Source: Megascapheus bottae (Eukaryota > Chordata > Mammalia > Rodentia > Geomyidae). Taken from it: a stretch of 64,000 nt of DNA. The stretch spans positions 944,861-1,008,860 of the forward strand of contig JANJXV010000189.1 of assembly GCA_024803745.1 (NCBI GenBank). Direction: 5' to 3'. The position numbers and the translations under genes are program-made. Positions 21,100 through 31,972 of the stretch are shown here, in pieces; the first letter of the stretch is position 1; the number at the start of each line of letters is the position of its first letter. Under the pieces are notes generated by a model. The model made no database searches and was not told the origin of the DNA. It worked only from the letters and a program-made list of their open reading frames with translations.

Positions 21100-21337
21100 T
21101 TTGTTTTGTTTTGTTTCCTGGTCCTGGGGTTGGGCACTGTCCCTGAGCCTCTTTGTGCTCTACCATTTTAAGTTCTACCACTTGAGTCACAGTACCACTT
21201 TTGGCTTTTTTTCTGAGTACTTTATTAGAGATAGGAGTCTCACAGACTTTTCTGCCTGGCCTGGCTTCAAACTGTGATCCTCAGATCTCAGCCTCCTGAA
21301 TAGCTAGGATTACAGGTGGGAGACACCAGTGCCTCAT
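21100..21337 (-). repeat. composite SINE
   Basis: A second minus-strand copy in tandem. It abuts the 5S-derived sequence. Confidence 0.88.
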
Positions 21338-21353
21338 TCTCCTCTATATTTTT

Positions 21354-21438
21354 CTCCCAAGTATTAACCAGGACTGACACTGCTTAGCTTCTGAGATCAG
21401 ATGAGATCAGGCATGTTCACTGTGGTATGGCTGTAAAC
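21354..21438 (-). pseudogene. 5S rRNA pseudogene, 5' part only
   Basis: The minus strand matches about the first 85 bases of mammalian 5S rRNA, including the terminal region (plus-strand ggtatggctgtaaac) and the gcttagcttctgagatcaga block. Substitutions are scattered and the 3' third, including much of the internal promoter's downstream part, is missing. It is therefore a processed or broken copy, not an active gene. Confidence 0.88.
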
Positions 21439-21459
21439 TCCATATTTTTTTGTGTATCA

Positions 21460-21463
<4 letters not shown>

Positions 21464-21514
<51 letters not shown>
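21464..21514 (+). repeat. (TG)n microsatellite
   Basis: Pure TG run directly before the 3' end of a minus-strand composite SINE. Confidence 0.98.
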
Positions 21515-21516
<2 letters not shown>

Positions 21517-21738
21517 TGGTACTGGGACTTCAATCCCAGCCTGGGCACTGTCCCTTAGCTCTTTATTTGCTCAAGGCTGGCACTGTACTACTTGAGCCAC
21601 CCCACCACTTCTATCTTTTTGCTGGTTAGAGATAAACTTGGGGTATGTTTGCCTTGGCTGTCTTCAAGCCAAGGCCCTTGGAGCCCATCTTCCTGGGTAG
21701 CTAGGATTATAGGCATGAGCCACGAAGGCTTGGCCCTC
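21515..21738 (-). repeat. composite SINE
   Basis: Minus-strand copy with a diverged middle; the head ends gagccacgaaggcttggc. Confidence 0.86.
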
Positions 21739-22689
21739 CTCATTTTTCTTAGTATGATATTTCTTTAGAGAGCTATATAGTGTTTGTGTTATAAGACGTG
21801 TGGCGTAACAAGACGCTATGTATACTCAAGGGCTTTATGACAACACATTCATGGACATCATATTTAAAGCTTTAGAGAGACTAAAAAGTTTGTGGATTCT
21901 GCTAGCTCTTTGGGCACTAGATGATGAGGAACAATAGTATCAATCAGTCTAGGGATATCTTCCCTCTCTCTGTCTCTCTGTCTGTGTCTGTCTGTCTCTC
22001 TCCCTCCCTCTAAATTGAGGCCACTCAGATTGACATCCATAATGCAACCTAAAACATATTTGCTCTTTTCTCTCCAATTTCCCCTTACTCTCTAACTCAG
22101 AGGTCGGTCAAGACACTTGCTTCATGGGAAAACCCTCCAGAAGTGGACAGTGAGGGGTTAACTGGAGTCTCTGTGAGAGCTCAGGCATTTTGGTTATATC
22201 TATAATGAGCAGGAGGCAATTTGTCACCTGCTCCAGGGACACTAATGCCCATAAGTTCATTGGCTGCAGACAACTGGCTCCCCAGGGGACTGAAAAGGGT
22301 AAATCGCTGCGGGACTTTGTCTTGTTGCTTCATCTGCACCCTTGGCTCCTTAGGCAGGACTGAGGAAGGCAGTCTAGGGATCACTTGTCAGTCCATTGTG
22401 TTCCTCCAAGGGAAGGCTTCTGTTTTCTTTGCCAGGTCTTCGGGGCAGACTTGAGGCAGTGCTGTTGAAGGAAGTCCTTCCAAGGTACTGTTCTTCATTG
22501 AACAAAACTTAGGGCAATCTGGAGTGGAGTTCTAGCACTCAAGAAGTATATCTCACGAGGGTTTTCTGCCATGGAGACTATGGAGTGCCACCAAGAAACG
22601 AGACCATAACATAAGAAATATATCAGGGAAGGCTTGCATTTAGCTGCAGATGGCAGCAAACTCACTGGGTATGGGCAGTCCAGGACAGT
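21739..22689. other. unassigned sequence with a CT/TCTG tract
   Basis: A CTCT/TCTG simple repeat lies at 21961-22011. Otherwise I see no repeat, and the frames at 22181-22454 overlap on both strands without a recognisable domain. Confidence 0.5.
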
Positions 22690-22770
22690 CACTCTGGCAC
22701 TTGACAGGATTTTGAGTTCAAGGTCAGCGTGGGTTATACAATGAAACTCTGTCTCATAAAAAAATAAAAT
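22690..22770 (+). repeat. B1-type SINE, 3' part
   Basis: Shows ttgagttcaaggtcagcgtg and actctgtctcataaaaaaat, the right end of B1. Confidence 0.7.
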
Positions 22771-22871
22771 GAAGCTGGGTGAGGTGACTCACGCCTGAAA
22801 TCCTAGCTACTCAGGAGGCTGAGATTGGAGGATCTCGGTTCAAAGCCAGCCTGAACACCAAAGGACCTGAG
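22771..22871 (+). repeat. composite SINE, head only
   Basis: Near-consensus head up to accaaaggacctgaga, then it stops abruptly at a minus-strand tail fragment. Confidence 0.82.
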
Positions 22872-22943
22872 AGCTGGTTGCTATCCCTGAACTGTTTTTC
22901 TCAAGGCTAGCCGTCATCCGTTTTGCACACAGCTCCACTTCCG

Positions 22944-22985
<42 letters not shown>
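22872..22985 (-). repeat. SINE tail fragment followed by (TG)n
   Basis: Minus-strand tail (ctatccctgaactgtttttc, cacagctccacttccg) truncated by a TG run at 22947-22985. Confidence 0.65.
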
Positions 22986-22987
<2 letters not shown>

Positions 22988-23119
22988 ATATATAATCAAA
23001 CACACCTGGGTTCCATGCTAAGCTACACTGCCAGCTCTGGGAATATTTCAAACTTATGGAAAAGTTACCAGCTCTATTGGTGACTTACAGACTGAGAGAT
23101 CTCTTTTTGACATCGCCCC

Positions 23120-23640
23120 ATTTGTTAGGAAATGGAAAGACTTAGAAAAAACCATATTAAGTGAAGTAAGCCAGACTCAAAGGAAGTTAGGCTTAATGGT
23201 TTCCCTCATTTGTCATAATCAGTAGAAACCTTGGGCTCTCCTAGCAGAGATTTGCAATAGAGCAAAACCTAGATACATAAGGCCATATAGTATGAAGCTA
23301 AGTGAAAGGACCTCTAGGATACTGAAACAAAAGCCATATAATGAATGATTGTTGTCCTTAATATACTATGTTATCTCTCATCTCTTTTGCTGTCCCTTGG
23401 TTATCTCATATTGTTACAGTATCTCACTTTGTTAACTGATATATTGGATATATTTGTATTTGGTTATTTGAAATTGGATAGGGAAGGGGGGAAAACCAAG
23501 ATGGGAGGGTGGGGGGGTGGGTAATGGGGACCAAGACATGTGAAAGGGTATCAATGTACGTTAATTAATGCACCTTCTATCTGGCAAATATCATGTAACC
23601 CTTTTATTAATTACAATAAAATATTTTTAAAAAGAATATT
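23120..23640 (+). repeat. LINE-1 3' end, type A
   Basis: Includes the conserved segment near the end of L1 (ttaagtgaagtaagccagac), a G-rich polypurine stretch at 23478-23530 and the end gcaccttctatctggcaaat...ttattaattacaataaaat. 5' truncated and non-coding. The same 3' end recurs at 29958, 34072 and 55630. Confidence 0.85.
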
Positions 23641-23644
23641 GAAA

Positions 23645-24569
23645 GTAAAAAAAAAACAACAAGTAAGTTAAATGATGGCAAACTGAAGATGCTGTAAACA
23701 CGGAATTCTTCAGGGCAAATCCCTGGGCTGCAGAAAGTGGTTCAGCCTTAGATTTTTATAATACAGCTGGGTAGACATTAATTGTATACTGGGGTAAGGC
23801 CAAGTACTCATCTCAAAGACCCAGGACCACACCCAAAGCCCCCTAAATCAGAGCGTCAGAATCTAGCCATAACAAGTGAGCTCTCTTAGATTATTGAGGC
23901 ATGCTGACTGTTTTTCCTAAATTAGAACATGTTAACCACATTGGTATGGTTGCTGTGGCTGTTAAGGTACTGTGGATTTAACTTAGGGCCTCATGCATGC
24001 CAGGCAAGTGCTCTACTACTTTACCTTGTAATGTTGATTACACTTTAAGAAATATTTATGTGGCCTTCCTGAAGAGCTGTGGCTTCCCCTCTAGTGATCC
24101 ACGTGACTGTATAATTCATGTTTACCAAGGTCTCAGCAAACAAAAGCCAGAAAATTGGTAAAGATAAAATTAGACCCAAAGTAGAAAAAAAATTAATTTG
24201 GATTTCTCTAGCTGGAGGATTTCTTGCCTTATAATTAATTTTCTTCCACATTAAAAAAAATGTGCAGTTGGAATTTTAACTCGGTCATTCTGGCTTTCTC
24301 TTTTCTGATCCTTCACCTCCCTCTGTTGTCCAAGTTCTGTGAAAATGGACCACACAGCGTGTAGAGGGAGGAGAGAAAGACATCAGAGGTAGAAGTCTTC
24401 AGAACACTTTCCAGGCAAACCAAACTTCAGAGGGAGGCTGGAGCATTTTAGCTCAGAGTCATTGCTCAGAGCCTGGGCCGTGCCCACCGGAGGCCAGGCC
24501 CAGGAATGGCAGAGCTGGTATGACCCTCTGGCATAGATCACCAGGGAAACAGACATATAGTCAGTGCAT
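23645..24569. other. unassigned sequence with an ID-like trace
   Basis: At 23950-24022 a minus-strand ID-like trace occurs (gcctcatgcatgccaggcaa). Otherwise no feature is supported. Confidence 0.45.
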
Positions 24570-24670
24570 GGGCCCATGTAACAGGCAAGGAAAATGAGGC
24601 TCACGTATGCTAACTACCTTATCTAATATTATACAGTAGGCTGTAGAGCTAAATTTTAGATACAGGTAAT
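24570..24670 (+). repeat. MIR-like ancient SINE fragment
   Basis: Resembles MIR core order: acaggcaaggaaaatgaggc, a degenerate ttatctaatattatacagta and gtagagctaaattttagata. Confidence 0.5.
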
Positions 24671-25697
24671 ATGCATTAGTAGATGCTTGCAGTGGCAGGA
24701 TAAACTGATATCCCCAAAGCTGCCTGACAAATAGGGACAGGAGGCTACAAAAGAATGGGGAAATAAGGATGGAACAGTAAATCTCTGGTTTCATAACCTT
24801 ACAACCATCAGAAAGGAGGATCCAAGGATCAGAAAACCATCTTCAAGGACTTCAAATGTCCCTATTTAACTCAAGGCCAATCTCTGAGATGAGAAAGGTG
24901 GCCAAGACGGTGACAGTGGGCTGAAGCTCTCTCTCTTCATGGTATACCTCTGCCATGTGCCCCCTTTCTCTGTCATATTTCTTTCTTATACACTTCCCCA
25001 TCACCTTTACTTATATTTGTCCCATGCGCGAATTCTTCTCTTGTTCCATGCAAGAATCGAGGTTGTTTAACTGCCCTAAACTTTCTGGTAACATTTGGTG
25101 TATTGGCCAGGAAGTTAGGGATTATGTATGTCTTTTTCTGCCTTGGATTTATCAAATGGTTACACAAGAGTGATTTTGCACTAGTCATCTTTCTTTCCTC
25201 CCATTTCAGAGCTTCAGAGCACGTTCTCTTAGTCATATGAGTTAGAAAAGTTCCATCCAGACCCATCATTGCTAGCCTTCTGAGAGGCTAAGAAGTTGAA
25301 AAAAAAATAAAAGAATAACAGAAACATTCAGAGATGTCTTAAATCAGATCCCCAGAGCCAGGGATGGGGGTGGTAGTGGTAGGGAGATAATTATCAGTTA
25401 ACAACTGTGGGGAGAAACCAATGGAAAATTACTTCACATTCCTGCCTCTCTGTTGGAACCTTAACTTATACTCACTGATGGCTGACCACCAAGACACTTG
25501 TACCTCTTTGTTGACATTCTGCATTGCCAACCCCAGCTCATTCAGAAGCAATGGGTACTTCTCATCAACAACCCTCTTCTCTTCTACATTTCCTTCATGT
25601 GTGAAGCCTTACTCCTCTTATCTACAGCCAATATAGATGCAGTGTAGACAGCTTGTTTTCAGTTCTCAAGTGTTTATTATAAAAATGTCTTCAAGCC
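24671..25697. other. unassigned, mostly unique sequence
   Basis: About 1 kb without SINEs. Opposed short frames at 24955-25269 share no recognisable protein family. Confidence 0.5.
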
Positions 25698-25912
25698 TAT
25701 ACCTACAATCCTAGCTACTTAGGAAGCTGAGATGTGAAGATCCAGTCCAAAGCCATCCAGGCAAGTAAATCTCTAATTTAACCACCCAAAATGATGGAAG
25801 TAGAGCTGTGGCTCAAATGGTAAAGAGCTAGACTTGAGCAAAAAAGCTCAGAGACAGTGCCTGGTCCCAGAGTTCAAACCTCAGAATCAGCACCAGAAAA
25901 AAAAAAAAGCAA
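25698..25912 (+). repeat. composite SINE
   Basis: Diverged copy with a recognisable head (ctacaatcctagctacttag), middle and tail, and an A-rich end. Confidence 0.86.
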
Positions 25913-26200
25913 AAAGCTTTCAGCTCTCAGTTTGGCAGACATTTCCCCACCGCTCTGTAGTCTCGCACTGCCCTTTGGGTAAACCTGTCTCAGAACCTGG
26001 TATGTTTCTTGCTACTGTCTGTAACTTCTCCACCCCTGCCACCAGGTAATAATACTCCTCTGAAGTAGATGTCTATCTCCCAAAGTCCAAAGCAACTAGA
26101 CTCATAAGTTTCATTTTCCCTTGCTAGATATAAAATGACATACAGTTAACTGCTTCAGTAATAAAAACTCAGCAGAAGCAGGGGAGAGGACGAAACAAGC

Positions 26201-26212
<12 letters not shown>

Positions 26213-26274
<62 letters not shown>

Positions 26275-26332
26275 GCTTCAAACTTGGATCCTTAGATCTC
26301 AGTCACGTGAGTGGCTAGGATTACACAGGAGA
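26213..26332 (-). repeat. (GA)n tract joined to a composite SINE head
   Basis: A pure GA run at 26213-26270 leads directly into a minus-strand head fragment (ctggcttcaaacttggatcc, gtggctaggattacac). The GA run appears to have replaced the tail. Confidence 0.8.
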
Positions 26333-26514
26333 AGACAGTACCTTACTTATGTTAATAATGGCTTGACTTAGAATTCTTCTGTGGTGAGTCATTTTTAAGT
26401 AACTGTTTTCAGTTTAGGAAGGGTTTATTGGGCTGTTAACCTTTTTGTAAGTTGAAAAGCAAGTACACATGGGAAACCAATAGAGAAGCCTACTTAGAAA
26501 GACTTGCCCCAGAG

Positions 26515-26517
<3 letters not shown>

Positions 26518-26547
<30 letters not shown>
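26518..26547 (+). repeat. (TG)n microsatellite
   Basis: TG run at the 3' end of a minus-strand composite SINE. Its edge was used as the target of an IDL insertion. Confidence 0.96.
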
Positions 26548-26549
<2 letters not shown>

Positions 26550-26554
26550 TTCTT

Positions 26555-26647
26555 TTTTCTATGTATGTGGTACCGAGGAATCGAACCCGGGTCTTCATGC
26601 ATGCTAGGCAAGCACTTTAACGAGTAGGCCAAACTCCCGGCCCCGGT
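26555..26647 (-). repeat. IDL left unit only, with target duplication
   Basis: Contains only the tRNA-like left unit and T-rich linker (ttctatgtatgtggtacc...aactcccggcccc), near consensus. Flanked by gtgtgtgtatttctt at about 26540-26554 and 26648-26662. It is thus a complete insertion of a monomer and not a broken dimer. Confidence 0.88.
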
Positions 26648-26868
26648 GTGTGTGTATTTCTTGAACTCTTGTCCTGACTTGGCTTTTTTACTCAAAGCTG
26701 GTGCTCTACCACTTTAGCCACAGTTCTATTTCCAGCCTTTTGATGGTTAATTGGAAATAAGATCCTTATGGATTTGTCTGCCTTGTCTGGCTTTGAATTG
26801 TAATCCTCAGATCATAGCCTCCCAAGTAATTAGAGTTACAGGTATGAGCAATGAGCTCCTGGAAACCT
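26648..26868 (-). repeat. composite SINE
   Basis: Host of the IDL monomer. Diverged tail, middle (gatggttaattggaaataag) and head. Confidence 0.84.
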
Positions 26869-27367
26869 GTAGGTTCTTCTTGTGCCCAGTTACCTCTTTA
26901 ATCTGTTTGTCCTTCCCCATAGCAAATGGATACCTATACAAATTTATGTCCTGCTTTCAGGCAAATACCACTTCCTGACTCCGCTTTTTCTCATTTGTCT
27001 TCAGATCAAAATAAACATTCCATCCTCCAAGTGGCATATTCTGAACTTCTCCACGAGAAAGGTTTGCAAAGTCCTGCATGGACCACCGTTATACAGATGA
27101 ATTCCTTTCTCACCCATTCCCTGGGTGACCCCTAGAAGGGTCCAAATATAGATTTTCAAGTGTGTTGGGGGTCTCTCCTACTGTCCTTCCAGAGGGGCAT
27201 TGACAAGGTGCGTTGAGGAGAATGGTTAGTTTATCACAGGTTTCAGCAGCCAAACTAAGATCTCATGCTGGCACAGCCTCTTTTCTGATTGTGTTCAATA
27301 CAACCTCAGATGATGGTGTTCAGAAAATTTCTTATAGTGACATTCTTTTCTTAATAAATTCATTAAC
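26869..27367. other. unassigned sequence
   Basis: No repeat or exon recognised. Three overlapping plus-strand frames at 26882-27135 carry no domain signature. Confidence 0.45.
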
Positions 27368-27655
27368 AGTCATGGAGATAAAACTCAGGGTCTCACATTT
27401 GCTAGGCAAGCATTTTTACCATGCCTCTAGCCCTGCTCTCTGCTGGTTGTTTTGAGGTAGGGTCTCTCATGCCTTGGCATGCATCTGCGTGTCATCTGCC
27501 TAGGTTAGGCTCCCTGTGTAGCAAGAGAAACAGGCATATATGTCTTTGTAAACGGGCCTTGAAAAATTTTCTACCTGGACTGGCCTTGAACTACAATCCT
27601 TCTGATCTTAGCTTCCCAATTAGGTAGGGTTTGGTTTCAGGCATTAGCCACATAG
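27368..27655 (-). repeat. ID-like unit followed by B1-type head (B4-like order)
   Basis: An ID-like unit at 27368-27432 (gggtctcacatttgctaggc) is followed by B1-like minus-strand sequence, with a head at 27562-27655 (ggccttgaactacaatcctt). This could be an old fused SINE or two insertions. Confidence 0.5.
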
Positions 27656-27666
27656 CTAAATGTGGC

Positions 27667-27669
<3 letters not shown>

Positions 27670-27710
<41 letters not shown>
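27670..27710 (+). repeat. (TG)n microsatellite
   Basis: TG run followed by irregular TG/CA-rich DNA and then a minus-strand composite SINE. Confidence 0.97.
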
Positions 27711-27711
<1 letters not shown>

Positions 27712-27767
27712 ACATGCATGCGTGCATATGTGTACATGTCTATGTGTGTATGCATGCCTATGTGTGC

Positions 27768-27993
27768 GCCAGTACTGGGGCTTGAACTTAGAGCTTTGTG
27801 CTCTTGCTTAGCTTTCTTGCTCATGGCTAGTGCTATACCATTTGAGCCATGCCTCCCGCCTGGTTTGGTTTTTTTGCTAGTTATTTGGGGATAGATTCTC
27901 AAAGACCTTCTATTCAAACAGACTTTGAAACTTGAGTCTCCAGATCTCAGCCTCCTGAGTAGCTAGAATTACAGGTGAGAGCCATCGAGGCCC
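27768..27993 (-). repeat. composite SINE
   Basis: Complete minus-strand copy; the head ends gagagccatcgaggccc. Confidence 0.87.
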
Positions 27994-28402
27994 ACTTAAT
28001 ATTTCTACTTGTACTGTGAACAGTGACCTACATCTCTGTGGCCCCAGTGTAGCTGAGGATGTGTGGGTTGCCAGGATGAGCAGAAGCTCTGCAGATAGAA
28101 ATAAACTTCATGGAAACTGACACCTGGTGTGCTAAAGAGAAAATTTGGTGTAAGTTTGCCTTTTAAGATCTGGAGGCTTTCAACAGAAATAAACTGGCTG
28201 AGTCTAGACGCCACTGTCTGGAGGGGGAAAAAAGTGAAGAATTGATTCATGTCAGGCTTTGCAAACTGAGCACTTGAGCCCCATTCTGATTCACCAGTCT
28301 TTACTGACGACTTAGTGCTGGGCATTAAGTTTGTGGCGCTGCGTGAAAAAGGTATCATTTCATCAAGGAGAGGAGCCAGCAGAAGACTCAAAACTACCAT
28401 AG
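27994..28402. other. unassigned sequence
   Basis: A 139-codon minus-strand frame spans 28005-28424, but its right end lies in a SINE and I see no domain. I do not call it a gene. Confidence 0.45.
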
Positions 28403-28630
28403 GTACTGGACACTGGAGATTCATGCACGTACTCCTTGCTACCCAGGAACCTGAGATCTAAAGATCCAGGTGCAAAGCCAGTGCTAGCAGAAAAACCCAT
28501 AGTTCTCCTATCTCCAGTTAACCAGCAAAAGACCAGAAGTAGAAGCATGGCTCAGTGGTAGAGCACCAGCTTTAAGAGAAAATGCCAGGCAAGACTATAT
28601 GGCCCTGAGTCCAAGCCCCAGAACAAGCAT
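28403..28630 (+). repeat. composite SINE
   Basis: Diverged full-length copy ending in gtgtgtgtgcatgtgc. Confidence 0.84.
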
Positions 28631-28721
28631 GTGTGTGTGCATGTGCAAAGCTTGCCCCTCATGTCAGTTCTGGTTGCAGTATAAAACTCTGTGTAGAGAG
28701 GCCACATTATACTTCAGATTG

Positions 28722-28850
28722 GCTGGGTGGTGATGGTGATACAGTGTGCTAATTCTAGCACCTGGGAGACTGAGGCAGGAGGCTCATGAATTTGAAGCCA
28801 GCCTGAAACCACAGGCTTTATGAGATCCTATCTCATAAAAACAAAAATGA
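28722..28850 (+). repeat. B1-type SINE monomer
   Basis: Good B1 order: ggctgggtggtgatggtgat, ctgggagactgaggcaggag, gaatttgaagccagcctgaa, gatcctatctcataaaaa. Confidence 0.85.
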
Positions 28851-29155
28851 CAAAATTCCAAATAAAATGGATCATGGTAAAATTGAACTCTGTCATAAGA
28901 AAAACTTAGAAATGACAGGAGCAATAAATGATGGTAATTACAGGGCACATTCATCAAGCTTTTTTCTAAACGCCAAGACCTCATAAGATCAATCAATTAG
29001 CTAATGTTTATTGACGATGCCAGCAGAGAACAAAGTGACCCTTGCCTTAATGGAAGTAGGAATACTGCTGAGCTGGCAAGTCTGGTACAGGCGTATAGAA
29101 TTCAGGCTAAATAAATATCAAGGACATTCAGAGAAGCGATTGGGCAGCTGAGGCT
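28851..29155. other. unassigned sequence
   Basis: No supported feature. Confidence 0.5.
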
Positions 29156-29179
29156 CAGGGAGGGAGGGAGGAGGGGAGA

Positions 29180-29210
<31 letters not shown>

Positions 29211-29232
29211 GGGGGAGAGAGAGAGAGAAAAC
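29156..29232 (+). repeat. purine-rich GA/GGGA tract
   Basis: GGGA and GA units with a G run near 29205. Confidence 0.95.
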
Positions 29233-29397
29233 AGTTAGAACCTGGAGAGACCCTCTGTAGGTCATAGAAGAAATTGTCTGTCTGATGAATTTTTTCTGAG
29301 TTGGTGACTGCTGGCACATGTTACTTGAATCTTTGGAATGACAATCCTGGGGGATACCATGAGAAAAAAAAAAGGGTAGGGATAAGAAAGAGGGGGG

Positions 29398-29627
29398 GAA
29401 ACTGGGCTCGGCTCACGCCTGTAATCCTAGCTACTCAGGAGACTAAGATCTGAGGGTCAGGGTTCAAAGCCAGCCCGGGCACTAAAGAACGTGAGATTTT
29501 TATCTCCAATTAACCATGAGAAAATGGGAAGTGGGACTGTGACTCAAGGGATAGGGCGGTAGTCTTGAGCTGAAGAGCTCAGGGACAGCACCTAGGCCCA
29601 GTGTTCAAGCCCCATGACCCACAGAAG
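29398..29627 (+). repeat. composite SINE
   Basis: Close to consensus (gctcggctcacgcctgtaat head), ending ccacagaagaaag, and passing into a purine tract. Confidence 0.92.
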
Positions 29628-29643
29628 AAAGAGAGAGAAAGAC

Positions 29644-29688
<45 letters not shown>

Positions 29689-29775
29689 GAGACAGAGAGA
29701 CAGAGACAGAGAGACAGAGAAAGAGACAGACAGAGAGAGAGAAAGAAGGAAGGAAAGAAAGAAGAAAAGGAAGGG
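29628..29775 (+). repeat. GA/CAGA/GAAA simple repeat
   Basis: Expands from the A/G-rich SINE tail. Frames through it encode low-complexity Arg-Glu or Ser-Leu and are not genes. Confidence 0.95.
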
Positions 29776-29852
29776 GGAGTATGAATTTAAATAAATTAAG
29801 TGTACAAATACAGCAGTGGTACTTATTAGACACTATGTTGAAAATAAACTAT

Positions 29853-30226
29853 ACAAGCTGGGCACGGTGGCTCAGGCCTGTAATCCTAGCTACTCAGGAG
29901 ACTGAGATCTGAGGATCATAGTTCAAAGCCAGCCTAGGCACTAAAGTCTATGAGACTTTTTCTTTAAATATATTTTATTGTAATTAATAGAAGGGTTACA
30001 TTATATTCGCCAGATAGAAGGTGCATTGCTTTACAAACATTGCTACACTTTCTCATGTTTTTGTCCCCATTTCCCTCCCCCCACCCCCAAGTCTGTGAAA
30101 CTCATGTCCAACTACTCACCAGAAAACCAAAAGTGGCACTGTGGATCAAGGGGTAGGGCAGTAGCCTTGAGCTGAAGAGCTCAGGGACAATGCCCAGGCC
30201 CAGAGTTCGAGCCCCATGGCCAACAA
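29853..30226 (+). repeat. composite SINE split by an L1 3' end
   Basis: The head lies at 29853-29957; the remaining middle and tail lie at 30093-30226 (ccaactactcaccagaaaac). Confidence 0.9.
29958..30092 (-). repeat. LINE-1 3' end, type A, inserted in a SINE
   Basis: Minus-strand L1 end: tattttattgtaattaatag, cagatagaaggtgcattgct and a C-rich stretch. Flanks aagtctatgagact and aagtctgtgaaact look like a 14-bp duplication, 12 of 14 identical. Confidence 0.85.
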
Positions 30227-30265
30227 AAAAAAAAAGAAAAAGAAAAAAGAATAGAAAAAGAAAAA

Positions 30266-30470
30266 GAGGGGCTGGGAGTTTAGCCTAGTGGTAGAGTGCT
30301 TGCCTAGCGTGCACAAAGACCTGGGTTAAATTCCTTGGTACCAAATACATTAAAAAAAAAAAAGCCAGAAGTGGTGTTGTGGCTCAAGTGGTAGAGCTCT
30401 AACCTTGAGAAAATCTAAGAACAGTGCTCAGGCCCTGAGTTCAAGTCCCAGGACTGGCAAAAAAAAAAGA
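30266..30470 (+). repeat. IDL dimer SINE
   Basis: Full dimer with an extended A-rich linker and tail. Confidence 0.92.
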
Positions 30471-30504
30471 AAAGAAAAGGAAAAGAAAAAAGAAAAGGAA
30501 AAGA

Positions 30505-30870
30505 AAATGAACTATGCCACTTGTGGATGGGGGTGGGGATAGGAGAGAAAAATTGAGAGAGAGTAAGGGAAAGAGTGACATTGTCCAAAAAGAAATGTAC
30601 TCACTCATGGGCAGGAGTTTGGCCTAGTGGTAGAGTGCTTGCCTTGCCTGCACAAAGACCTGGATTTGATTCCTCAGTACCAAATACATAAAAAAGAGCT
30701 GGAAGTGATGCTATGGCTCAAGTGGTAGAGCTCTAGCCTTGAGTGCTCAGGCTCTGAGCTCAAGCCCAGGACAAGAAAAAAAAAGAAATGTACTCATTAC
30801 CTGACTTATGTAACTGTCATCTCTCTTATATCACCTTTATAATAACAACAAATAAATAATAAATGAATAA
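30505..30870 (+). repeat. LINE-1 3' end, type B, split by an IDL dimer
   Basis: A G-rich part precedes 30590. The end resumes at 30781 (aaaagaaatgtactcattac, tatgtaactgtcatctctct, ataataacaacaaa). It matches the reverse complement of the L1 ends at 55095 and 62544. Confidence 0.75.
30605..30780 (+). repeat. IDL dimer SINE inserted in L1
   Basis: Flanked by aaaagaaatgtactca, ending at 30604 and occupying 30781-30796. The second unit has a short deletion (cttgagtgctcaggctctga). Confidence 0.92.
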
Positions 30871-30972
30871 ATAAATAAAATAAGAATAAATTAAGTAGAG
30901 TCACAAGCCATTTCAGTTTAGACCAAAAGCCAACTTTCTCCTAGATAAAGACTCAATAGAAAACAAGTTCAA

Positions 30973-31186
30973 GGGTCAAGCGTGTGGCCCAGTGGTAGAA
31001 TGCTTGCCTAGCATGCATGAAGCCCTGGGTTCAATTCCTCAAAACCACATACACAGAAAAAAAAGGCCTGAAGTGGTACTGTGGCTCAAGTGGTAGAACA
31101 CTTGACTTGAGAAAGCTCAAGGACAGTGCCCAGGCCCTAAGTTCAGGCCCCAGGACTGGCAAACAGAAACAAGAACAAAAGTAAAA
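30973..31186 (+). repeat. IDL dimer SINE
   Basis: Exact 15-bp duplication agaaaacaagttcaa at 30958-30972 and 31187-31201. Somewhat diverged left unit. Confidence 0.93.
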
Positions 31187-31571
31187 AGAAAACAAGTTCA
31201 AATTAAAGCTAGAAATAATTTTTAGGTTATCACTCAAAGGTCTTCTCTACAGAGACATAAAATGGGTAAACTCAAAATAAAGAGAATAGTCCTAAGAACT
31301 TTGTGGGGCTACAAGTTAGCTTTGCTGATGGATTCTGCACACCAGCTGAGTATTTCTTAGCCAAAATGCTTGGACTAGAAATGTCTTGGATCTTGGATTC
31401 CTTCTTTTTTTTATTTAAGATTTTAAAATATTTGCATATGATTACATATGAGTAATGCAGTATCTTGAAAATGGGACTCAAGTTTAAACATAAAATTTAT
31501 TTATATTTTATATGCTCCTCATATACAAAGCCTGAAAGTAATTGTAAGTATTTTTGGTGCAAGTTGTTATG

Positions 31572-31674
31572 TTTTTGAAGCAAGACTATTTAGGCCAGGC
31601 TGGTTTTGAACTTACAATCTTTCTGCCTCAGTCTCCCAAGTTCCAAAAATACAGGCATGCAACACTACGTAACA
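31572..31674 (-). repeat. B1-type SINE in the Tigger fossil
   Basis: Minus-strand B1: ttaggccaggctggttttga, ctcagtctcccaagttcc. Confidence 0.7.
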
Positions 31675-31754
31675 TTATGTGTTACATTACTTTTTTTTTT
31701 TTACAATTTTGTGCACAAAGTGTATGAACATTTTAGTACCAATTTTTTATTGGT

Positions 31755-31838
31755 ATTTTTTCAGTACTGGAAATTGATCACAGGGTCTCATGTTAGTAGG
31801 TAATTATTCTACTACCCTACCCTCCTTGTCCTAGGCAA
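31755..31838 (-). repeat. ID-like unit in the Tigger fossil
   Basis: Minus-strand ID traces: gtactggaaattgatcacag, ggtctcatgttagtagg. Confidence 0.5.
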
Positions 31839-31844
31839 TTTTTT

Positions 31845-31972
31845 TGGCTTTTATTTTGTGTTTGAGATACAATCTCATTAACTTTTGCCCAGGTTGGCTT
31901 TGAAGTTGAGATTCTCCTATTTCTGCTTTTCAAGTAGCTGGGATTACAGTTGTATACCATGTGCCAGTCTTG
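31845..31972 (-). repeat. B1-like SINE in the Tigger fossil
   Basis: Minus-strand 7SL-type unit: gcccaggttggctttgaagt, caagtagctgggattacagt. Confidence 0.7.

Noticed and set aside
27668..27894. Cys/Val-rich frame
   Set aside because: It translates a TG microsatellite and the antisense of a composite SINE.
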